Source: Mycoplasmopsis bovis 8790 (GTDB lineage Bacteria > Bacillota_I > Bacilli_A > Mycoplasmatales > Metamycoplasmataceae). From it: DNA of 64,000 nucleotides. Below are positions 52,690-62,267 of this stretch, one piece after another. A model generated the notes under the pieces. The model did not search any database. It saw nothing but the letters and a program-made list of their open reading frames with translations, and was not told the DNA's origin. A program made the translations under genes and the position numbers. Position 1 is the first letter of the stretch; the number at the start of each line of letters is the position of its first letter. Where the stretch lies: positions 1 to 64,000 of the forward strand of contig NZ_LAUS01000007.1 in NCBI RefSeq assembly GCF_005061465.1, in the 5' to 3' direction.

Positions 52690-53057
52690 ACATTAATTTT
52701 ACTAATAAATTTGATGCTTTTAAATATATAAATTTTTCAGCTTTGCTTTAATTATCTAACACATAAACAAAACAATGTTTTTAGTTGTTATATTTTACAT
52801 TTTGTAATTATGCTACAATGATTTTATGGTTTATTCACAACTTTATTAGCTATTTTTTGAACAGATAACATTGCAGGTGCTAAATTAAATGCCAAACATT
52901 TTGTGCAAAATGTTTTGGAATTTTAATTTATTCTGTTAATTTACCAAACACACTATTTTATAGCGCTAAAACAATACATACATTTTCATTTTATGAAAAG
53001 TCACGGCGTTCTGTTTTCATAAATATTTGCACAAAATATTATATCTAATACATAATA
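52690..53057. other. Non-coding region dense in inverted repeats
   Basis: No convincing gene. Inverted repeats: CCAAACATTTTG/CAAAATGTTTTGG (52892-52918), TTATGAAAA/TTTTCATAA (52991-52999 with 53014-53022), and AATATTT/AAATATT (53022-53040). A 26-codon open stretch near 52840-52925 has no start and no family resemblance. The block separates the methylase from the TPP riboswitch. Confidence 0.5.
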
Positions 53058-53180
53058 TATAATTTGATTGACAAGGGTGCTGTAAAAGGCTGAGATTATA
53101 CCTATGAGTTGATCACGGTAATTCGTGCGTATCTCGATATTTATTTTTAATATCCCCCTTGTCGTGGGATATTTTTTTAT
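53058..53180 (+). promoter_or_regulatory. TPP riboswitch with transcription terminator upstream of a surface lipoprotein
   Basis: A TATAAT (53058-53063) is followed by a THI-element aptamer: AGGGTGCTG (53074-53082), GGCTGAGA (53088-53095), ATACC (53098-53102), then TTGATCACGGTAATTCGTG and CGTA (53109-53131), where the CACG/CGTG stem replaces the usual bases by compensating changes. Downstream, AATATCCC (53149-53156) pairs with GGGATATT (53166-53173), followed by seven T: an intrinsic terminator. GACAAGGG (53070-53077) is perfectly complementary to CCCTTGTC (53156-53163), giving an antiterminator that excludes the terminator. TPP should switch the gene off. Confidence 0.88.
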
Positions 53181-53208
53181 CCAAATATTGATTATTTAAG
53201 GATATATT

Positions 53209-54861
53209 ATGAAAAAAAATAAATTATTACTATCACTTGGTTCATTATCTATTTTTAGTGCAATTCCATTTATTGCAGCTAAATGTGATAATACAGAAAC
53301 TAAAGATAATAATAGTAAAGAACCTGGTACTACCGATCCTGGAACAACCGAAAAAGAAAGCACTAAAGTTGACTTAGGCAAACTTAGTGACAAGATTAAA
53401 GAAGAACTAAACAAGTTAGCTAAAGAAAAAGTAACCAAAGAAGAAGTTGTTGCAGTTCTTAAAACTGAAAAAGGTTTAGAGAAACTAACTACTGAAGACT
53501 TAGCTAAGGTTGAATTTAAAGACAACAAGTTAACTATTGAGGCAAACAAAGAATCAAAACTAGTTTCAGACACTTATGTATTTGATGCCCAAGCGCAACC
53601 TCCTAAAACTGATTCAGTTATAGATTTATCAAACTTAGAATTAAATGGTGAAGTTAAAAAAGCTCTAAAGGCTGAAACTAAAGAAAAACCTGAAAAAGCA
53701 AAGATTCTTGGTGCTCTAAAAAAAGACAAGAATTTTGAAAAGTTAACTGAGAGTGACTTTGAAGTTTCATTTAAAGATAGTGTTTTGACTATAACTGCAT
53801 CTTCAAAATCTACATTAATTAAAGGCCAGTTGACAGTAAATAGCAAAACTGAATTAGATAATATTTCATTAACTGATGAAGTTAAGAAAAAATTGCAAGA
53901 AGAATTACAAAAATCGGAATTTAAGTCTGACAGCATCGTTACTGTTTTAAAAACCCAACCAGAATTAAAAGAGTTAGAAACTAAAGATGTTGAAGTCAAA
54001 AAAGAAGGCAACAAGCTAAGTGTTACAGCTAAAAGTGATTCAGCTAAGTTTACAGGAACATTAAGTTTTGTCTTTAAAGTTATGTTGGATATGATGATGA
54101 CTGACGATATCAAAAAAGAGTTAGGTGCTGAAGTAAAAGATCACCCTAATACATCCAATATTGTAAATACCCTTAAAAAAGTGCCTGGATTAGTAACTTT
54201 AAGTCCAAATGATGTAAAAATTGAATTCAGCTCAGGTAAGCTAGTTATTTCTGCTACAGAAGAATCAAAACTAGTTATGGGTTCTGTTTCTATTGAAAAG
54301 AGCGCTGCTTTAGGAAAGATTAACCTATCAACATATAATTTTAATGAAAAACAAAAGAAAGATCTACTTGATGCTATAGACGAATCAAGCGATGAAGAAA
54401 GCGATTCACGTAAAACTAGCATTTGATTTACACTAAAGAGTATATTTAAAAATGGTTTAGAAGAATCAGATTTTGAAATTGAAGTTGATAAAGACAAAAA
54501 AAGTCTTACTATTAAAGCTACAAAAGACTCAAAAATACTTGAAGGTGAAATAAAGCTTGATAAGGGATTGGCTAGTTCTAATTTAAACGGGAAAGTTGAT
54601 TTAAACAAGCTTGTACTTGAAGAAAGTTTTATAACTAACTTTTTAGAAGAATTTGATGGCGGACTTAGAAATAAACTAAGTGCTGCAAAACTATTAAAAA
54701 CTCTTAAAGGTTTAGAAAAAATAGACCAAGCTGACTTTGATGAAATTAAAGAAGAAAAAGAATCAGAAAGTTCAGACACCTACAAAAAAGTAACAATCAA
54801 AGCAAGTAGCACTTCAAAACTAATTTCTGGAACATTGGTAATTGAGAAAAAAGACAAATAA
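53209..54861 (+). CDS. TPP-riboswitch-controlled lipoprotein with six tandem repeats
   Basis: A 550-residue lipoprotein; lipobox FIAAKC, Cys26. A Thr/Pro/Gly-rich linker (27-53) leads to six diverged tandem units of about 75-90 residues beginning near residues 54, 136, 215, 292, 368 and 459. Each has a helix-rich start (e.g. VKKALKAE, KKKLQEEL), a middle VLKT/TLK..GL..L segment, and ends in a strand pattern K-L-x-I-x-A-x-x-x-S-K-L-x-x-G-x-L. One TGA tryptophan lies in unit 5. I do not recognise a named family. Control by a TPP riboswitch suggests a role in acquiring thiamine compounds or a response to thiamine starvation. SD AAGGAT precedes the ATG. Confidence 0.85.
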
Positions 54862-54885
54862 TTTAAACCATTTAAAAGGAACTAG

Positions 54886-57195
54886 ATGAAAATAAAAAAG
54901 ATATTTAATAAGTATTTAGCTATTGTTCCTGCGCTTGTTACAGTTCCTTTGATAGCTGCTAAATGTGAATATGATCCTGGTGTTAAAGTGTTTTATGACT
55001 TAAATCAATTAAGACTAGAGGCAGTAGAAAAAGAATCGTTAGAGCTTATTGATAATTATGAAAAAAATATCACTAAGTTTTGAAGCGACAGGCAGGCTTT
55101 AAATGAATTAAAAAAACTTACTGCTCAAGTTAGGGAAATTGAAAACAAGGCTGAACAAGAGCTTAAAGAATATTCTGAGCCAGATAAAATAAAAGTAGAA
55201 AATGAAGATCCTGATGAAAAAGATTCTTCAGTTTTAACTGCAAAAAAGGCCTTAGCTAAATTCGATAGATCAGCAACAGAAGTTAAAATACCTATTGAAT
55301 TTACAAAAATTGGAAAAAATGCTTTTAACAATTTTTACAATTTAGGAAAAATTGAGTTTCATGATAATGTCACTGAAATAAGGCAAGGGGCTTTTGATAA
55401 CACTGACCTAGATAGCGTTACGCTTCCAAAAAACTTAAAAGTTTTAGGTGGTTTTGCAAATACTTATATTAAGACTTTAGAAATTCCAGAAAGTGTTACT
55501 AAAATTTTGCAGGGCTCTTTTGATAATACTAATATTGGAATAATAAAACTTCCAAATAATTTAACTGAATTAGGTGGGTTTAAGGCTACTGGTATTAGTG
55601 AGTTAAAACTTCCAGAATCTTTAACTAAAATTTATGAAAACTCATTCGATGAAACTCCTATAACAAAACTAAAGTTAAATAAAAATTTAAAGATTCTTGG
55701 CGGCTTTAATACACTACGTAATTTAGAAGAGTTTGAGTTTAATGACCAGTTAGAAGAGATATTAGATCAAAGTTTTTTAAACTTTAATCTAACTTCTTTA
55801 AAATTACCCGATTCATTAAAAATACTTGGTGGTTTTCAACAGTCCAATATTACAAACTTAACCCTTAATGAAGGTTTAATTGAAATAAAACCTAATTCTT
55901 TTGCTGAATCAAAAGGAATAAAGAGATTAAGTTTACCAAAATCACTTAAAAAATTAGGCGGATTCCAAGGAACTAATATTTTAGCTCTTAGACTACCCAA
56001 GGGTTTAGAATCTATTTCGAAAAATGCCTTTGATAAAACTATAATAACCGACTTAGATCTGCCTGAAGGCCTTGTATCATTTGGTGGTTTTGCCGAATCA
56101 CAAATATCTGAAATTAAACTTCCTAAGAGCTTATTACATATTGAGCCCAACACTCTTGACTTCAAAAAAGCTAGAAATATAGAATATAAATTAGAGTTGC
56201 CAGAAAAATTAATTTCATTTGGTGGTTTTAAAAATTGAAATATAAATGAAATTAAATTTCCTGAAACTCTTAGAGATATTTGGGCTGAAACATTAGACTA
56301 TAGCAAGATTTCAGAGCTTAATTTACCAAGTAATCTTAATTCTTTTGGCGGTTTTGCAGGAACAAAAATTGAAAGCATTCAGTTACCTGAATCGCTTAAA
56401 ATTATTCATCAAAACACATTAGATGAAACTAAGATTAGCGAAATCAAACTCCCTAATAAATTAGAAGTTTTAGGTGGTTTTGCAAATACACCAATAACAA
56501 AATTAAGTACACCTAAGTCATTAAAAACTACTCTTAAAGAAACATTTAGAAATTCAAAATTAAACAGAATTAGATTTAACAAAGGCTTAATTGAATTAGC
56601 TGGTTTTGAAAACTTAGTTGATATCGATGTAATTACACTTCCTGAAACCCTTTTAGAAATTAAAGATGGTGCTTTTGCTAATAATAGATTAAAAGAAATT
56701 AAGCTACCAAGCCACCTAAAAGTTTTATCAGGCTTTTCAGGTAAGAGTTCAGAAATAAAAGAAGTTATTTTGCCTGAATCATTAGAAATTATCGGCAATA
56801 GTACTTTTAATTTTAATGAACATATTACTTCGGTTAAATTGCCAAGTAAATTAATTGAAGTATCTGGATTTAGTACAACAAACATTAGAGAGTTAGATGT
56901 GCCTGAATCAGTAATTAAGCTTGGTGGATTTAATCTAACTTTAATCAGAAACTTGAAACTTCCAGATAATTTAGAATCATTTGAAGGCTTTCATGAAAGC
57001 AAAATTAAAAAATTAGTGTTTCCTAAATTTTTAAGATTTGCAGATATAAGTAAATCACACTGAAAATCACTTGAAACAATTGATGTGTACAGCAAATATC
57101 TAGTCAAAAGTAAGTGATGAGACAATATGAAAGAAGATGACTATAACCAATTAATTAAATTGGTTGATAAAACAAATAGCAGGAGAGATAAATAA
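54886..57195 (+). CDS. Leucine-rich-repeat surface lipoprotein, BspA-like
   Basis: A 769-residue lipoprotein; lipobox LIAAKC, Cys27. A helical spacer (28-120) is followed by about 25 LRR_5/BspA-type repeats. They alternate: one unit of the form LPESLTKIYENSFDETPI and one of the form LKLNKNLKILGGFNT, the latter marked by a conserved GGF. Such proteins bind host proteins in other bacteria; adhesion is inference. It begins 24 bp after the repeat lipoprotein and ends 2 bp before the next one, so it is likely in the riboswitch-controlled transcript. An SD (AAAAGGA) is present. Confidence 0.85.
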
Positions 57196-57197
57196 CT

Positions 57198-58592
57198 ATG
57201 AAGAAAATTTCTTTTATACTTTTACCAATCTTAACTTTCCCAGCAATAGCTGCTGCTTGTGATAATACAAGCAAAGATAAAGCAGACAAGAAGAAGGATG
57301 AAAAAGCTGTTGCTTCTTCTGAGAATGATGAACTTAAAAAAATAAAAGATGAATTACAGGATGAAATAGATAAGGCACAGCAAAAACGTGATGCTTATTC
57401 TGATGATGTGGCAACTAATACTAATGTTTTTGGTCAATCAGCTAAAGTAATTCAAGATGCTATTGATGCACACCATAGAGCAACTACAGTTGAAGAAGTT
57501 AAAGAAGCTATAAAAAAGCTTAAAGAAGAAATTAAAAGACTTGATAGTTTATTTGTTCTTTCTAAAGAAGAAAAACAAGAAATTGCACAAAATGATTTTG
57601 ACAAGGCATTGGCTACTACCAAGGAAGCAAAAGCTAAATTAACAAAACCTAGTTCAATTGAAATATTGGAAAAATCTATCAAGGATGCAGAATCAATTAA
57701 AAAAGGCGAGAAGCACTACTATGGTGAATTAATTAAGTGAACCGCTGCATATCAAAAGCGCATTGATGAAGCAAATAAGCTAGAAGCCAAGTCTGATGAA
57801 GAACTTTGAAATGCATACTTGTTAAGAGAAACAAACATTATCGATGGTTTTAGCCGTGAATATAATTCAACCAGTCAATTTGATAATGAATTAGAGCAAC
57901 TTAAAAAACTATTTAAAGAAGCTAAAGAAAATAAAGACAAAAAATACAAAGAACAAGAAACTCAATTAAGAAAAAATGTTTCAGATATTTTAGAAAAAAT
58001 ATCAAAAAGCGCCATAACAGCTTCAAAAGCTAAGGAATTAGCTAAATTGCTTGATAAAAATGGTGAACTAGTTATAGGTAATGATATTAAATATATTTTA
58101 TCTGGAGCATTTGCTGATCAAAAAAATATAAAGAAAGTTAAATTTGGTGAGAATTTGGAAGTTATTGAACCTGGTGCTTTCGATAATTCTGGTGTTGAAT
58201 CTGTTGAATTTAATAACAAACTTAAGACTTTGGATGGATTTAACAACACAAAACTTTCATCAATAACATTACCAAAGACACTTGAAACATTCGGTGGATT
58301 CAAAGGAACTAAAATAGATAAAATCGCTCTTCCTAAATCACTTAAATCTTTCCTATGACAAAATAGCATTCTTAAAGAATTAACTTTTGAAGATGATGCA
58401 ACATTTGATAAGGTAAAGTCTACAGTTTCACTTGATGGTATTGTCATTAACAAGCAATTATTGCCTAGCTTAGAAAAAATTATTGTTAAAGATATGGAAG
58501 CTAAAAATAAATTAATTGAAAAATTAAAAGCAAATAATGGAAGTGATGATACAGAATGAAACAATATCGTTCAAGAAAAATCCAAAAAATAA
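57198..58592 (+). CDS. Lipoprotein with coiled coil and short LRR domain
   Basis: A 464-residue lipoprotein; lipobox AIAAAC, Cys21. Residues 30-290 are highly charged and helical, probably coiled coil (KKLKEEIKRLDSL). Residues about 290-390 carry four to five LRR units of the same GGF-containing kind as its upstream neighbour (KTLDGFNNTKLSSITLPKTL). It uses several TGA tryptophans, including one near the end that shifts the true stop to 58592. SD AGGAGAG overlaps the end of the previous gene. It overlaps the next gene by 37 bp. Confidence 0.83.
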
Positions 58593-60643
58593 CTCTTCTT
58601 AAATTTCTAGTTCCTGCCTTTTCGTTTATACCAATAGCTATTTCAGCGTCATGTGATAATAACTCTTTTAATAAAACAAATGTAACTAATAAGATTCCTG
58701 ACGGACTAAGTGTTGATAAAAAATACTCATTTGTTAACCTCTCTGATGAGTATAAAAATGAAGAACAAGAAGTCCAAGCATTTAGACACAAGGAAACTGA
58801 AGATTTATATGTTAATGTAAATGAGTTTTTAAAAAAACTTAGTGGAATTTTTAATACTTCAGAATTAAAAATTACTAAAAAATCAGATGGTGTTTTTGAA
58901 TGATATAGGGGAGCTAACAAAGCTATATTTGATACAAATTCAAATATAATAAAGATGAATACAACTGGAGCATTTTTCTTAGTTCGCGGTTCATCAACCA
59001 CTGATTACTCTAGAAATATAAAGGATTTAGAGCAAAAAGTTACTAGGTTAGATAATGAAGAATTTAGCACACTAGATTTAGGCAGATATGGAATGAATCT
59101 TAAAGAAGCTGACAACAACATCTTTATGCCTTTTTCTCTTTTTAATTTACTTTATGGCTCACAAAGTTATTACAATATTTACTTTAACAATGATAAGTTT
59201 ATAGGCACTACTGTAACTGTTAATAAAGATTCTGATCCAAAAGAGTATAACAGAATAATGACTAATAGTCGTAATAACACAAAACAAACAGTTAAAGAAA
59301 GAACTAATACATACAACTTCCTTAGATTCTTATTTGATAACTTTTATGGTATAAAAGAGAAATTTTTAGAAAAGAAAAAGGCCAAAGATTTTGACGAATA
59401 CTTCTCTAAAACAGTTGTTAAGGACACAGGCATTTTAGATCCAAATGAAGCTAAAATGACTCTTAAAGAAAGAATGCTAAGCACTGATGCACTTGTTAAT
59501 GGTAGAGCTTATACTGACTTTTATTACAAAGAATTAAATGAATTGCATAGCTCAATAGAATCAGGTTCATACTTCCATCCTGCTGACTATAGAGCTGAGC
59601 CATTTGGTCAGTCTCTAAGTGGAAGAGTTCATGAATTTATTCACTATCTAAATATCCTAAATAAAATTCGTCTAGGAGTTTTAGAAGGAGATAAAAATAA
59701 GTTTGTTAAGTTTCATAATGACATCGCAATTATTTATTTAGATAATTTCAATGTCGCTAATGACGAAGATATTAAAAAGGATGATGCTCATACTAAAGAT
59801 AGCTATGTCTTAATGTCTAAAGCAATGAAAATGATCAAAGAGCATTCAGAAAAAAATAAGCCAATTAAAAGAATTATTTTAGACTTGTCGCTCAATGGTG
59901 GTGGGGCAATTGTTGCTATGAAAAAAGTTGCTGGGTTTTTATCTAGCAAAGACCAGCAACTTTATACATATGAAAAGATTAATAAGATTCTAGATTATTC
60001 AAAATTTAGAGTTGATATTAATGGAGATGGCAAGTATGATGAAAATGATAATACAAATGGATACAAGTGATACATTTTAGCAGGAGTTAATACTTTTAGT
60101 GCTGCAAATTTATTAACCCACATTGCTAAAGAAAACAAGTTTGCTACTATATTAGGTAATAAATCTGGTGGTGGGATGTGATCTATTTTGCCATTAGTTA
60201 TACCTGATGGAACAAGCTTCAAATTTTCATCAAATAATGCATGAATATCATGAATTGATAAGAAAATAGAAAAGCCAGATGACTTGCCTTACACTCAAGA
60301 TGGTATTGATCCTGATATTGAAATCCCTTATTTTGCTTACTATCAATATGATGTTATTGAAGCATATTTAGATTCTAAAGAAAAAGGCGATGCTAAATAT
60401 AATCAATTTACTAGAAAAATAAAAACTAATACTTGACAAAGAATAGCTGATAATATAGAAACAATTCTTAAAGGCATTCAAGACGAAGATAAAAAGACTG
60501 AATACACAAAAACTTTCGAAGATAACAAGATAAAGGATACTGATTCATTAGATGATATTGACAAGAAAATAGAAGAGTTAGAAAAGCTACTTAGATTTGT
60601 TAAACATCAATGAGAATCAGAACTAGCAAGAAGTCGAAGATAA
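58556..60643 (+). CDS. S41-family protease-like lipoprotein (copy 2)
   Basis: A 695-residue lipoprotein with a long basic N-region; lipobox AISASC, Cys33. It is a paralogue of the 47742 gene: RIILDLSLNGGGAIVAMKKV matches its NGGG motif, NTFSAANLLTHI holds Ser515 as probable nucleophile, and ILGNKSGGGMWSILP follows. Between these lies DINGDGKYDEND (487-498), an EF-hand-like calcium loop absent from copy 1. The N-terminal 250 residues are shared in outline with copy 1. The start overlaps the LRR gene by 37 bp and has a weak SD, so translation is probably coupled. It ends at a strong terminator. Confidence 0.83.
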
Positions 60644-60647
60644 GCCA

Positions 60648-60681
60648 AAATAAAAACTCGCTTGTGGGTTTTTATTTTTAC
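60648..60681 (+). terminator. Terminator closing the lipoprotein cluster
   Basis: AATAAAAACTC (60649-60659) pairs with GGGTTTTTATT (60666-60676), followed by T-rich sequence. Confidence 0.8.
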
Positions 60682-60755
60682 GCTTTTTTACCAAATTAGT
60701 CCTTAAATTAGAAGCAGTGAACTAAAACTATATAATTAAAATAAAAAGGAGTTAT

Positions 60756-62195
60756 ATGGACACTATAAATATAATTTTGCTTGTTTTCGCAGTTGTAATT
60801 GTATCTTTATTAATTACAATTTTAGCTTTAATTATCGTCAAAAGCAAGAGCTTAAAAAGCCATTCAAATAGTGAATTAAGCGATAAAAGTATGCTTTTTA
60901 TTAATGACAAGTTTAGTGAAAATAAAGAAGCTATAAGTAGCAAGATTAGTCTTCTTGAAAAATACTTGATAAAAGAATTATCAGACAATAATGCTAGCTT
61001 GAATGGAAAAGTAGTTAATTTTGAAAAAAGCATTAATGAATTAATAACTAAAAAAGATAGCGAAAGAATTAAAACATTTAATGACTTTAAATCACAATTT
61101 GCAACCGAATTGAACGATAGAATTGCTAAGTTAGCTGAGTGGCTAGGTAATTTTGACAAGCAATTTACTAAAACAGTTAATGACAATCTAAAAGAAATTA
61201 ATGAAAGAAACTTAAAGTCATTTAATGAAATTAAGGCTAACATTGATAAACACTTTGAAGACACACTTACAAAACATATTAAAGAACAATTTGGTAACAT
61301 TCAAACACAAATGGATAAAGTTGGCAAGGAAATGGTCAAGTTTGAACAAATGCAAGCTAGTGTTGATGATTTAAACAGAACTTTCTCAAACAACAAAAAA
61401 ACAGGAGATTTTGGCGAATTTACTTTAGAGCAAATTTTGGAAGAACACTATCCAAATGAAAAGAACAGATTGTGATATAAACAATATCAAATAAATCCAG
61501 GAAAAAACCAAGAAGCAGTTGACTTTGCTATGAAAATTAAAACAAAGTCTGAAAGTGAAGAAATTGAGCAAATTATCCCAATTGATTGCAAGTTTCCTAA
61601 AGAAAAATGAGATCGTTATCTAGATTCTAAGAACATAAACGAAAAAGAGGTATATCTTAAAGAACTTAAGAAAGCCATTAAAGAAATGGCTCAAAGCATT
61701 AATGAAAAGTATATTAAACCTGATAGAAAAACAACTCCTTTTGCCTTAATGTATGTTCCTTCTGCTAGTGTTTATTTAACCTTAGTACAAGATATATCTT
61801 TTATTACTGAAATACAAGATAAGTTAAAAGTTTATATTCAAGGTCCGCAAATAATCATGGTGTTTATTTACTCATACTTGTTGCAAAATAACAGTTTTCA
61901 AGTTGAGAAAAACATTGAAAAGCTAAAAGACATTTTCTTGGATGTACAAAAAAATTACAATGCGCTTTATAAAAGAGTCATTGATGGCTTAGACAATTTG
62001 GATAAATCTAGAGACAAATTTGTTTCAGTTGTTAATACTGCTAATAAAATTACAAATAAAATAAATACAACAGCTAAGTCACTAGGCATTTCTAAAGTTG
62101 ATATTAATGAAAATGTCGAGAAAAAACAAGCAAAATTGGGACTTGATAGGAAATTAGATTATGATGAAGATGCGGAAGCAATTATTGAGGAATAA
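60756..62195 (+). CDS. rmuC: RmuC-family protein
   Basis: A 479-residue RmuC homologue. RmuC proteins limit inversion and rearrangement of DNA repeats and contain a nuclease-like core. An N-terminal membrane helix (about 6-28) is followed by a long coiled coil (40-215), then the core with KKTGDFGEFTLEQILEEHYP, IPIDCKFPKEKWDRYL and TPFALMYVPSASVY, as in the family. Three TGA tryptophans. SD AAGGAG. It follows the repeat-rich lipoprotein genes, which is notable because these are recombination substrates. Confidence 0.92.
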
Positions 62196-62202
62196 GAGCA
62201 TG

Positions 62203-62240
62203 AAAAAAGCAAGTGTTTTTGATAACTCACTTGTTTTTTT
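62203..62240. terminator. Terminator between rmuC and the symporter
   Basis: GCAAGTG/CACTTGT stem with A run on the left and seven T on the right; it can work on both strands. Confidence 0.8.
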
Positions 62241-62267
62241 ATGCTGTTTTATAGGTTTTTTGGACAA

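Noticed and set aside
52840-52925. Short open frame near the inverted repeats as a real gene
   Set aside because: No start codon or SD, and only 26 codons with no family resemblance.
53574-54779. Long minus-strand ORFs opposite the repeat lipoprotein
   Set aside because: They mirror the repeat codon pattern, are Ser/Leu-rich, lack an SD and oppose a well-supported lipoprotein.
55836-56885. Minus-strand ORFs opposite the LRR lipoprotein
   Set aside because: They are produced by the regular LRR codon periodicity; no starts with SD and no family features.
58501-59001. 166-codon minus-strand ORF across the LRR/S41 gene junction
   Set aside because: Overlaps two supported lipoprotein genes and has no SD or recognisable motif.
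60752-61300. 182-codon minus-strand ORF opposite rmuC
   Set aside because: Ser/Leu-rich shadow of a coiled-coil coding region; rmuC is clear on the other strand.
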